Below, piece after piece: positions 43,160 through 53,754 of a stretch of 64,000 nucleotides of DNA (the stretch's first letter is position 1; every line of letters begins with the position of its first letter). The notes under the pieces are model-generated. The model had not been told where the DNA came from, ran no database searches, and was given only the letters and a program-made list of their open reading frames with translations. The position numbers and the translations under genes were made by a program. The DNA comes from Bombyx mori (taxonomy: Eukaryota; Arthropoda; Insecta; Lepidoptera; Bombycidae). Location: positions 5,937,501-6,001,500 of the forward strand of contig NC_085131.1 of NCBI RefSeq assembly GCF_030269925.1, written 5' to 3'.

Positions 43160-44501
43160 TTAACACTTGTTGCTTTTGCCGATGAATGTGTTGCAATTAG
43201 GGCAGTAGTGCTCAGCCTCCTTGAATGTATCAAAGCAGTACGGGATCAAACCCAGGCAGCATAGTGAACAAACTCTGAAAAAACAAAATGAGTTAAAAAA
43301 AAATGCAAATTAAATCATATTACCAATGTTTGTACAAGGTCTGGCCATAAATATCATTACAATAATAGTAATAACAATGATAATACATTTCAATACATTT
43401 GAATTTACCATCTCAATATTACAGGTTATTTTTATTGTAAATCTTCATAGTTCAACTGCATCGTTTTATTCTTTATTATCTCTAATTGGGAATACTATGC
43501 AAGGACCATAATAATAGATAGTCCATCTGTAGAAGTAACCTCATTTGATTTTCCTCTCATATCTTCTGAATGAATCTTCAGGATAAAGGGCAAAAGCATC
43601 TAAGAGCTCTTTTTATTTTATTTTTCAAAAACCACTATTAACAAAGCAACTTTTACCATTTAGTTCTTATTTTCATTTTAAAATATCTGGTCATCAGTGA
43701 CAAATAATGAAAACTATTTCAAATGTTGAAATTTGTAAAATATAAATAATTACACAAAATAAAGATGTAAGAAACTTCATCAAAATAGTTTGTTAACACC
43801 AGTAACTTGGGAAAACACTAAAACACAACATTTTGCCTTACAGATTTTCTTCAAGGCTGTAGACAATCTGTCAAAAGTGATTTTAAATTATTATGTAACA
43901 AATAATATATTAAGATTATATATATTATATACAACTAATGTTAATGATTTCAAAATTATGGCTATCTATTACCTTCTAAAACTAGGTACCAGTAAAGGCT
44001 GTAACAGATTAGCTAGTTCATATACTATGATATGTATTTATTCTGCTATAAAGAATTATTCTTTTATGCTATAGTTATAAAAAACTTTTAAATGAGTCAT
44101 ACTTACATAGTGATCAAGCAAATCGACCCAGCAATTAAATGTGTGTGCCAAGCTGTTGTGTATGTAACTCTTGTAGTAACTATTTTATTACAGTTGAAAC
44201 ATGTTAAAGTGGTTGGTTCTGTACCCATAGCGTTTGGAAGAACAATACCGACTGGTAAGCCTGGTGGTGGAGGTGGTATTCTAGAAGGCTGCATATTTAC
44301 AGTTGCATTTGTTACACCTTCGGGATGGGGGTAAACTCCTGGAGGAGTAAATGGTTTAGCAGGTGGATATGCTCCTACAGAATCCGGGATAGGATTACTT
44401 AGTGCCGGAGCCACAAAGCCATAATGCGTAGTTCCTACAACCGATGAGTACGGCGGTGGAAGATCGTCTAGTGGCGCACTAGGTCCTTGATGGGTAGACA
44501 T
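43160..44501 (-). CDS. LITAF-domain protein 2
   Basis: Two coding exons, 44501-44107 and 43274-43160, join in phase 2 to give 169 residues. The N-terminal 95 residues are rich in proline and contain LPPPYSSV and YPPAKPFTPP, PPxY/PSAP-like adaptor motifs usual in LITAF proteins. The LITAF domain reads TCFNCNKIVTTRVTY, a hydrophobic stretch (LIAGSICLITIVCSLCCLGL) and HYCPNCNTFIGK. The second exon is too short for simple ORF finding; it is supported by its acceptor (GTTTTTTCAG), its phase and the HYCPNC knuckle. Its length (115 nt) and phase equal those of the neighbour, so the pair arose by tandem duplication. Expected location is the late endosome/lysosome membrane. There are no other in-frame breaks. 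Confidence 0.94.
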
Positions 44502-44796
44502 TATAATGCCGGTGCAACAGAAGTTTTTAGTTAATTTAACACTTTCTTCAATTAAATGAATAAAAACTGAATGACTCCCAGTTTTATGAAAAAAACGAGA
44601 AAGGTGCAGTATTTAGTTCACTTTAGACTAATTAATTAGCTTCTCTTTGGCCGTAAAGCCCACAATTACTCGTCTAACAATTGACACTAAACAATGAGAA
44701 GATAATTTACGGAAAGTACACTATACATTCAAGATATAATCATCAATTCATCATTTTTTATCATAAACATAGGATGGGTTATTGTGTATAATTTTT

Positions 44797-45193
44797 TTTA
44801 AGGTGATTTTATGACCTGGTAACTAAGACCTTTAAGTCATGTCTTATTAATTCTTATTTTCATGAAAAATGATGAAATGAAATGAAGATGATTAATTGGA
44901 GACGTTAATCAACTGGGATAAAATGAAATTAAATGAGATGAGATGATATGGGATGAAATACAATCTCAGTAAAATGGTGGTCATTTACTGAGATTTTTTC
45001 AGTGTACTTTTTGGGGGATCCCGAGAAGCTACGTTCAACAGCTTTGTTTCATTTTCCCACTTTAGTGCATTTTCACAGATGTTAAACAGTTAATAAACCA
45101 CCGTCGTTACACATTTAAACCTGAAGAAACACCAAACAGACAAAATAAAACAAATCACACAACTTCACTCCTCGCGTTCCCGCCAAAAAGTCT
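44797..45193 (+). repeat. Unclassified dispersed repeat, family B, longest copy
   Basis: About 400 bp from GATTTTATGACCTGGTAACT to CGCGTTCCCGCCAAAAAGTC. It contains a perfect 12-bp stem (44962-44973 with 44984-44995, AATCTCAGTAAA/TTTACTGAGATT). Related to 31297-31570 and 34121-34395. Confidence 0.7.
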
Positions 45194-45861
45194 ATTGTGT
45201 ATAATAGATAGATGTAAATAAAGGTGCACGTATATACTATAAAAGTTGCATATCAGGTAAATTTTGATATTATGCGGTATTAAGCCCAAGCGAATATCTG
45301 TTATTTTGAATTAAGGGGCGGACCTCCTCGGAGGTCACCGAGCAGGGGTGTTCGCGGCTTGGCACCCATGATGATATAGGCCACCTAATAAGCGACTCCC
45401 CTGCATTTCCGCCAGACCCACCCAATTTTCGTCTAAGTTAGAATCTGGTGGAAGTAGAAGAGGCTGCTGTAGTCAACAATGCAATCGGACGAGCGGCTAA
45501 CGTCAAGGTCTTTGATCGTACTTGAGATTTTCAGTAAAACAAATGTGTATACATGTCGTCATTGGAGGCATGCTGATGTCTGCGGGCCGCACGAACTTCA
45601 ATTAATCTAAATTTACAAAACAGACGTATTTATCTTATCTATCTATCTAACACAATCTATCGAAGTACCATGTTATTATTTTGCCATGGAATAATAAGTT
45701 AATCTATGAAACTGAGACTCCAAATAGTTCAAGTTAGTTATTTTATAAATTTGCAACGCAATGTACTTGGTTTGCTTTAGACCTTTTTAGTCAATAGATT
45801 ATGCCGTGCGCACTGCGTAGGGATAGAGACGTGGATTTCGTATTTAGGTCAAGCATTTATA
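45194..45861. other. Intergenic, with a GC-rich segment of unknown origin
   Basis: The segment at 45313-45420 (GGGGCGGACCTCCTCGGAGG and following) is much richer in GC than its surroundings. It resembles decayed retroelement DNA but was not assigned. Confidence 0.3.
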
Positions 45862-45898
45862 TTTTTTTTTTCCTACTTATGCTGATAGCCCTAGCGGC

Positions 45899-47118
45899 AG
45901 GTGAATGAAGTTAGACCCTAAAAAAATTTTTTTTTCCTATTTTATACTTATTTTCTATTAATTCGTTTGTTCATCATTTGTTCATGATTGTTCACTGTTA
46001 ATAATTGTTTGTCCTGCATTTATTTATTTAAAAAAAATATTTAAAAATATACCTACAAGTTAGCCCCTCTAATGCAATTTTTAATATTTTTTCATCCTTA
46101 ATGACTCGTAAATATTCATTTTCGATTGTTCTTATATAAAACATGTTTGTTCTCTTTCGAAATTACTCGTTTTTTGTTTAATTTACTATTTTTATTAGTT
46201 GAATAAATGTATGCAAAATATGTGTACTGCGCATGCGTCAACTATAATGCCTAAACTTTCTACGCGGTTTTAATCGTGAAAAAAAAAACAAATATAAATC
46301 CTGAAGGAACAATTAATTGGTATACAGTTTAATTAAAAAAATTAAAAAATAAATAAATGAAGTAATGTACATTGGCGTTAAGTTAGACCAAATACATTTT
46401 TTCCATCCTCTTACCTATCGTATTAAAATGTTATTTTACTAATGTTAGTAATATAATTTCGACTGTGTAAAAAAGTTATTTATACTATACCTATACCTAT
46501 AGTATACCTATATTATCTCTTGAAAGATAAATAATGAACATATTTACTTATTTGTTTATATTACCTATGTGAACTCCCTATCTTTTTTATACCTTCATAA
46601 CGATAAGTAGGAGGATGGAAAAAATGTATTTGGTCTAACTTAACGCCAATGCACACTACTTCATTTTTTTTTTTTTTTTGTTAATTAAACTGTATACCAA
46701 TTAATTGCTCCTTCAGGATTTATATTTGTTTTTTTTTTCACGATTAAAACCGCGTAGAAAGTTTAGGCATTATAGTTGACGCATGCGCAGTACACATATT
46801 TTGCATACATTTATTCAACTAATAAAAATAGTAAATTAAACAAAAAACGAGTAATTTCGAAAGAGAACAAACATGTTTTATATAAGAACAATCGAAAATG
46901 AATATTTACGAGTCATTAAGGATGAAAAAATATTAAAAATTGCATTAGAGGGGCTAACTTGTAGGTATATTTTGATTTTTTTTTTTTTAATGAATAAATG
47001 CAGAACAAACAATTATTAACAGTGAACAATCATGAACAAATGATGAACAAACGAATTAATAGAGAATAAGTATAAAATAGGAAAAAAAAATTTTTTGAGG
47101 GGCTAACTTCATTCACCT
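45899..47118. mobile_element. Foldback transposon with 9-bp duplication (Mutator-like geometry)
   Basis: Two inverted arms of about 520 bp (45899-46421 and 46600-47118) are separated by a 178-bp spacer. Termini read AGGTGAATGAAGTTAG on both sides. CCTAGCGGC is duplicated exactly (45890-45898 and 47119-47127), and removing the element restores the Jockey 3' UTR. There is no coding capacity. A 9-bp duplication with long terminal repeats suggests a Mutator-like element, but no transposase is present to confirm it. Confidence 0.88.
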
Positions 47119-47296
47119 CCTAGCGGCTATGTCAGCGTAACCCTAACTTTAGTAGGTGAGCTCACGGGGCTCAAACCTGACGATGTTGCTAACACGAACC
47201 CTAGCAAGAGCCGTGCTTCGCAGAACCTACCACCGGATCGGAAACGCGACCCACTGAGAAGATCCGGCGAGAAACTCAGTGGGCTGTGTCTGAGAG

Positions 47297-48293
47297 TTAA
47301 TTTACTCGTCGAGCCCTTCGTCGCAAGCGACGGGTTCGACGAGAACGGTGACCGGTGCTTGAAGTACCTAAAAGCACCGTTAGTGGATCGGGAGGATCCG
47401 AGATGACGTGTTTTGGGCGACGTTGACTGCTTTCCATTCTGTCCGCAGGATCGGGAATGTAGTTACCGGCGGCCACGATGAGAGGGTTCTCGTGTCGTGC
47501 CGCTTTATCGAAGTGGCGCATGGACGCCGACTGAAGATACTTACTGATGGACTCTAAGTCCAGGTCGTCATGGAGGTCGACGTTCCTGACGAACCACGGG
47601 GCTCCGACGGCTATCCTGCAAAAACGGGATTGAATGATTTGGAATGATTTTAAGTGTATGCGGGCCGCGTGAGCGAACACCTGCATAGGTCATGACGGGG
47701 CGTATGCAAGTTTTGTAGAGTGTCACCTTATTTCTAAGGGACATTTTACTTCGCCTACATATCATCGGGTAGAGACGTCCTAGAATGAAGGCGGCACGAT
47801 CGCGTACCGTCTTGATGTGGGGGCGGAATGTCATCCTACTGTCGAGGGTGACGCCTAAATATTTGACCTTCGGGGCCCACGGTATGGGCTGGTCGAACAT
47901 CGTGATTGGGCGAACGGCGGGGGCGGAGGTGTTGACGCGCCTAGTCGGGAGGGGGATGCTCAGCGTGGTGTTCGGAGGGCGACCCCTTTTGAAGAGCACC
48001 GCTGTGCTTTTCGTGGGGTTGATGTCGATGCGCCACTTCCGGAACCACTGTCCCATGGTGGTAGCTGCGGTCTGAAGTCGTCGATGAAGCAACGCCTTCT
48101 TCCTACACGAGTAGTAGATGGCGGTGTCATCGGCGAAGACCGCCAGATGGGTCTCCGGAGACCGGGGTATATCATTGATATACAAATTGAATAGTAACGG
48201 GGAGAGGGCGGAGCCTTGCGGGACTCCGGCTGTGACGTGACGGGGCCAGGAACGCGTTCCCTCGACTCGATATCGGAACGAACGGTTCGACAA
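47297..48293 (-). pseudogene. Jockey ORF2 remnant (reverse transcriptase, frameshifted)
   Basis: Frame one (48293 to about 47600) carries the RT core: AGVPQGSALSP, FADDTAIYY, WRIDINPTKS and KYLGVTLDSRM. Frame two (47686-47297) carries the C-terminal end: VDLHDDLDLESISKYLQSAS, KAARHENP and the Arg-rich SRRTRRLRRRARRVN. The N-terminal endonuclease and the first RT motifs are missing. It lies within the truncated LINE and is not expected to be functional. Confidence 0.85.
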
Positions 48294-48326
48294 GTAGTCT
48301 CGTATGATGAGAGCATTTATAAAGAA

Positions 48327-48461
48327 GGAAGGAAGGAAATTTACGGGAGCTCCAAGTGTCGGACTGGCAAGGTGTTGCGCAGCGCCGGGATGAATGGCAA
48401 AGTTTATTGTCGGAGGCCAAGACCCACTTCGGGGTCATAGCGCCAGCTCAGTAGTAGTAGT
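48327..48461 (+). mobile_element. 135-bp RTE-type LINE stub with 12-bp duplication
   Basis: It encodes only the ORF end (DWQGVAQRRDEW, then EAKTHFGVIAPAQ and a stop), followed by TAGTAGTAG. ATTTATAAAGAA flanks it exactly (48315-48326 and 48462-48473). Confidence 0.8.
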
Positions 48462-48754
48462 ATTTATAAAGAATATAACTAGAAAGAGTAAGTATGAAGT
48501 GTAAACTAAGTAAAATATTAGGTATATTATCTATGACTAATAACCTCTAACATGAAGCACTGTCTATGGCGAAAGGACATACGAATATGTCTATGGTGAA
48601 AATTAAAATGAGTCATATAGTCATATACACTACAAACTTACATACAAATAGGTAGGTATATTTATAGCTATATTGTACATATTATCAGAAAATATCTCAA
48701 AGATTTTGTTCTGACGGTGGGATAAAGGGAACGCGGGAAGAGTATCAAGCAGTA

Positions 48755-48863
48755 GGCAGCGGCTTGGCTATGCCCTTGGCATTGCTGAAGTCCATGGGCG
48801 ACGGTAACCACTCACCATCAGGTGGGCCGTATGCTTGTCTGCCTACAAAGGCAACAAAAAAAA
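48755..48863 (+). repeat. Dispersed 3' tail of the GGCAGCGGCTTG family
   Basis: This is the clearest copy: GGCAGCGGCTTGGCTATGCC, CATTGCTGAAGTCCATGGGC, ACTCACCATCAGGTGGGCCG and an A run. Confidence 0.65.
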
Positions 48864-48945
48864 ACGCAGGCTATACAACCAAATATTGACTAAAAATAAA
48901 ATTTAAGTAATTTTTCCTCTATTCCTATTCGCTGGTAGCTTATGA

Positions 48946-51900
48946 AAAGTAGCCCAAGAAAACCTCATGATGTCGACAGATATATTATTTGATGTTCTCT
49001 CATGCGACCCGACTGACCACCGGCGCCACCCGCTACCCGGGGCGAGTGGTGTGAAATTGGCTACCGAAGCTTCCCATGAAGTGACTCGTCAGGCTTCAGA
49101 AGGAAGGATTGTTACTGGCGACTCGAAGACCATCTTAATACGCAAACAACAGCGTATTAGCACGTGGAATGTGAATGGGCTTCTTCAAGCGGGAAAACTA
49201 TCCATCGTCGAAAAAGAAATGGAAAATCACAACTTGTCAATTCTGGGCATCTGCGAGACACATATGAGAAACAATGGCCATTTTAAAACATCTACTGGAA
49301 ATACTGTGTACTTCTCAGGTAATGAAAATTCAAGCAGAAATGGAGTTGCAATTGTGCTGCCACCCTACCTGAACCAATACGTCCTCGGATACCATCCCAT
49401 ATCTGATAGAATACTAACTTTGAAACTCAACACAAAACCATTCATAACAAATGTCATACAAATATATGCCCCAACAGCCCAGGCCAAGTACGAGGATATC
49501 GACGACTTCTATCATTCACTAGACGCGACACTCGGATCAATACCTAATCGAGAGATAACCTTTATTCCTGGGGACTGGAATGCAAAAGTCGGTGAAACGA
49601 CAGCGGATGGACACATAAGACGCACTGTAGGAAATTTTGGCTTGGGCAAACGAAATGACCGTGGAGAACGATTTTTAGAATTTTGCGTGGAAAAAGATCT
49701 CACGATTCTCAATACCTGCTTTCAACATCATGCGAGGCGACTGTATACATGGAAATCACCAGGTGACAGATTCAGGAACCAGATTAACTACATATTGATC
49801 AACTCTCGCTGGAGGTCCACCGTATCAAATGTCAAGACCTATCCTGGGGCGGACTGTGGTTCAGACCATGTGCTCCTGGTTGCAAACTTCCGCCTGCGCC
49901 TCAAAGCGCAAAAACGTAAATGCAATTTATAGACCCGGACAAGCAAGATAGCTTCCGCAATGCTCTCGAAAAACAGCTTTTAGGTACAACACCACCAGCC
50001 AGTGAGTCCGCCGAAGGGCTGTGGCAGCGGCTGAAATCATCTATTGCATCGGCCGTCTCAGAAACAGTGCCTAAACAAGCAAAACAAAAAAGATCTATGT
50101 GGATTTCAAACGATACATGGGAATTGATTGAACGCAGAAAGAACTTGCAAGGATCAGATAAAATTGAAAACTACAATGCACTCAGTAAAGACATAAAACA
50201 ACGCTGCCGACGTGACAAGAATATTTTCATTGAAAATATTTATAAAGGAATTGAGTCGCACTCCCTAAAGTTACAATCCTCTGATTTATTTAAGAAAGTT
50301 CGTCTGCTGTCGAAAAAATACAAAGCAAAGACCTGGGTTATCGGCGACGAGGATGGCGACTCCATCACTGACCTTCAGCTGATCACAGAAAGATGGCGTC
50401 GTTATTGTGAAAGCCTTTACAAAAACCCCACTAATGACACCACTTGTGGTCCGGATTTTGTTTGGGCTGATATAGTTCAAGAACCATCCATATTGCATTC
50501 GGAAATTAAGGCGACCTTGAAAAAACTAAAGGATAATAAAGCGCCAGGACATGATAACATCACAGCAGAGACTTTAAAGCACTCAGCGACGCAGGAATAG
50601 ATGTACTGCATAAAATCTGCAATCATATCTGGCAGAATGGTGAATGGCCGGATGATTGGAGGAGCTCCATAATACTGCCACACAAAAAAGCACTACACAA
50701 AAAAGGATCCACGAAAGACTGTAACAACTATCGGACCCTTGCTCTTATCTCACATGCAAGTAAAATCCTTCTGCATATTATCAATTCTAGAATCCGACAC
50801 TTTCTGGATTGGCAAATCCCTCAGGAACAGGCTGGTTTTGTCAAAGGCAGAGGTACTCGCGAGCAGATCCTAAACATCCGACAATTAATAGAAAGATGCC
50901 ACGAATTCGATACACCTATTATCCTGTGCTTCGTTGACTACAGCAAGGCGTTTGACTGCGTTGGCTGGAACTGCTTATGGCGGGTCCTTCAGGAACTCGG
51001 AGTACCCATGCACCTTAAAGCTTTTCTCCAATCCCTTTACTATGGCAGTCAGGGCACTGTAAGGGTCGACTACACTATGTCAAACCGTTTTAATTTCAGA
51101 AGAGGAGTTCGCCAGGGGTGTATTCTGTCACCCATTCTATTTAACATATACGGCGAATACATCATGCGCAAGACCCTAGAAAACTGGGATGGAGGCATAA
51201 CTATAGGTGACGAAGTGACGAACCTGCGCTACGCAGATGACACCACTCTGCTTGCCACAATAGAAGCAGAGATGACAGAGCTTCTGAACAGGATGGAGCA
51301 CATAGGGTTGGAGATGGGACTCGCCCTCAACAGATCCAAAACTAAAATCATGGTCGTTGATCGCACAAAAAAGTTGGAGCTTAGTGGAACACTAAACCTT
51401 GAGCTTGTTGACAACTTTATTTACCTAGGCTCCAACATTAACAATACCTGATCCAGCGAACCTGAAGTACAGCTCGGTAAAATCTGGAAGGACCATAACA
51501 TTACCCAGAAAACAAAGACAAAACTGGTGCTCACTTTGGTCTTTTCCATTTTTCTATACGGAGCGGAGACCTGGACCCTTAAAGCAGCTGATCGCAAACG
51601 CGTGGATGCTTTTGAGATGTGGTGCTGGAGAAGAATGCTCCGGATACCTTGGACAGTGAAGAGAAGCAATCAGTCTATCTTAGATCAACTGCAGATCAAG
51701 ACTAGACTGTCCACACTCTGCCTTCGTCGCGCACTCGAGTACTTTGGTCATATTGCTCGGAAAACACCGGATAGCCTAGAAATACTATTCGTGACAGGGA
51801 AGATCGAGGGAAAGAGACCGCGCGGGCGCAGTCCGACAGGGTGGTTCGACCAAATCCGCACCACACTAGAGATCCCATTCCACGACGCCCTTCATGCGGC

Positions 51901-51998
51901 CAATGATCGGAGGCGCTGGCGGGACATCACAAGGAGTAAAATCATGTCGAATTATCACGTCACGACCCTCAGCAGTGAGGAAACGACGCGAGGAGGAG
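48946..51998 (+). mobile_element. Near-full-length RTE-type LINE with 12-bp duplication
   Basis: The 3053-bp element is flanked exactly by GGTAGCTTATGA (48934-48945 and 51999-52010). It has no poly(A) tail, as usual for RTE. The ORF starts 21 bp in and covers endonuclease and RT but is broken by two frameshifts and one stop. Confidence 0.88.
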
Positions 51999-52003
51999 GG
52001 TAG
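48967..52003 (+). pseudogene. RTE polyprotein (endonuclease-RT), broken in three places
   Basis: The frame from ATG 48967 reads an EEP endonuclease (ISTWNVNGLL, LGICETHM, IYAPTA, IPGDWNAKVG, GADCGSDHVLL) and stops at 49932. A frameshift at about 49910-49925 leads to the linker (49920-50600). A second shift near 50570-50600 leads to the RT, open to 51451, with CFVDYSKAFDC, GVRQGCILSPILFN, LRYADDTTLLA and YLGSNIN. An in-frame TGA at 51449-51451 is followed by the C-terminal domain (FLYGAETWTLKAAD, MWCWRRMLRIPW, WFDQIRTTL), open to a TAG at 52001-52003. That final stop lies in the target duplication, not in the element. Proteins of this type are often annotated as craniofacial development protein 2-like. 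Inactive as it stands. Confidence 0.87.
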
Positions 52004-52482
52004 CTTATGAGGCTATTCTAATTACGCCCGTACGGGTAGGTAGTTACGCGCACGGGTTCAACGTGGGAGATTTTGCTAACACTAGCAAAGCAAGAGCAGT
52101 GCTTCGCAGAATATATCTTCGGATCGGAACCGCGACCCACTGAGAGACGCGAGAAACTCAGTACGCTGTATCTGTGGGTTAATTCGCTCGTCGAACTATT
52201 CGTCTTAATCAACAACATGTCGACAACCTCGACGAGGTTAGTGACCGGTGGAGTGAGGGGTCTAAAAGCACTGAAAGTAGATCGAGGGATTCGACATGTT
52301 TCGGGTTACAGCGGCTTTATCTGTTGTGTATTTGTATTTGCAATGTGGATTTATCTCTTGTACAAAAAATGAAATTAAACTAAATTGAATTAAATGAAAT
52401 TTTATGAGGTAAGATGACAACACCGCAGGAGTTAGACAGAATAATATGAAATGCTCATTATAATAAAATACTATTAGGACTA

Positions 52483-53723
52483 CAAATAAGTTTCCGCCGT
52501 TTTTTGTCGAAAAAATAATATTTATTATGAAAGAACGGTAATTTAAATTTAATCGAAGTATTGTCCATCACTAGCAGCTACTTTTTCCCATCTCTCAGGC
52601 AGAGTTCGGATTCCACGTCTGAACAACTCCTCGTCTTTTGAGGCTATCCACGAATCAACCCAATTTTTCATATGATGTAAACTGCTGCTCGGACAGAGCA
52701 TGTGCCATTGACCGGAACAGATTATAGTCAGACGGGGCAATGTCTGGTGAATACGGCGGGTGAGGTAGTACTCACACACCGGTACCGCTACATGCAGACG
52801 AGCATTATCATGGAGCAGAATAATTTTGTCATGTCTGGAGTAGTATTGAGGGCGTTTTTCCTTCAGAGCTCGACTCAATCTCATCAATTGCGTTCGATAG
52901 AGAGCTCCAGTGATTGTTTCGCCTGGATTAAGCAACTCGTAATACACCACACCCAGCTGATCCCACCAAATAGACAGCATGAGTTTTTTTTCATACATAC
53001 ATATGTATTTGGTTTTGCTGTGGATGTTGAAGCGTGGCCAGGTAGTCCCCATGATTTTCTTCTTTTTGGATTATCATAATGTATCCACTTTTCATCACCA
53101 GTGACGATTCGATGTAAAAAACTTTTTTTTGGGTGCCTAGCTAGCAGCATTTCACTCATGCATAATCGGCGTTCAACATCTCTCGGCTTTAATTCGTATG
53201 GAATCCAATTACCTTGTTTATGAATAATTCCTAACGATTTTAAACGATGTGGGACTGCTTGCTGAGTGACTTCTAAATTAAGTGCAAGTTCTTTTTGTGT
53301 TTGAGACGAATCTTCCCCCAATAACTCCGTCAATTCTGCATCCTCATAAATTTTTGGCCTTCCACTGCGATCTTTGTCTTCTACGTCAAAATCACCGTTT
53401 TTAAACTTTTTAAGCCACTCATGACATGTTCTCTCACTCAAGGCAGCCTCATTATATGCTTTTACGAGCAATCGATGCGCCTCGGCTGCAGATTTTTTTA
53501 AATTAAAAAAGAAAATTAAAAGTTCCCGCAAATGACGCTTATTTGGTAATTTTAACATTTTTGGATTAAAAAAAAATGATGATAATACGTTATGAGTTAA
53601 AAATATGCTAGGGTTAAGTTGTTCTTAGATAATCAATTTAATTTTCAAGCCGATTATCATCTGTGAATTCGAACGTAAGCCTCGTGCCACACCATTTTTC
53701 TCAAAACGGCGGAAACTTATTTG
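52483..53723 (-). mobile_element. Mariner transposon, decayed
   Basis: The 1241-bp element has perfect terminal repeats (CAAATAAGTTTCCGCCGTTT on the left, its complement on the right) and TA duplications at 52481-52482 and 53724-53725. One transposase gene is on the minus strand. Confidence 0.93.
52549..53558 (-). pseudogene. Mariner transposase, frameshifted
   Basis: Starting at 53558 (MLKLPNKRHLRELL), the first frame holds the paired helix-turn-helix DNA-binding region (HEWLKKFKNGDFDVEDKDRS, then SGRPK) and the first catalytic aspartate in TGDEKWIHYDN. After a frameshift near 53000-53040 the second frame holds WWDQLGVVYYELL and the second aspartate in LLHDNARLH. A further shift near 52740 puts the third aspartate (PDIAPSDYNLF) in another frame, giving the D,D34D arrangement of mariners. 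Total length fits the usual 340-350 residues. At least two frameshifts make it inactive. Confidence 0.9.
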
Positions 53724-53754
53724 TACAATGTACACTTTTTACATCCAGAGATTA

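Larger units (their letters stand above)
45862..48314 (-). mobile_element. 5'-truncated Jockey-type LINE, interrupted by a foldback element
   Basis: On the minus strand it runs from RT (RSYL-type start near 48314) through AGVPQGSALSPLLFNLYIND and VFADDTAIYYS to the C-terminus and 3' UTR. A frameshift near 47600 puts the end of ORF2 (QSRFCRIAVGAPWFVRN) in another frame. The poly(A) lies as a T run at 45862-45871. The 3' end is split at 45899-47118. Confidence 0.88.
48905..52310 (-). mobile_element. Jockey-type LINE 3' end, interrupted by an RTE element
   Basis: The two parts, 48905-48945 and 52011-52310, read together as the reverse complement of the Jockey 3' terminus (CCTATTCGCTGGTAGC, then GGCTATTC, GACCCACTGAGA). 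They are separated by the RTE element. Confidence 0.75.

Noticed and set aside
44092..44334. Plus-strand frame with a Gly-rich segment
   Set aside because: It is the antisense of the proline-rich exon of the LITAF gene on the minus strand.
45899..47118. Assembly artefact (inverted duplication) as an explanation of the long palindrome
   Set aside because: The arms differ by substitutions and indels, and the 9-bp target duplication with restored LINE sequence shows a real insertion.
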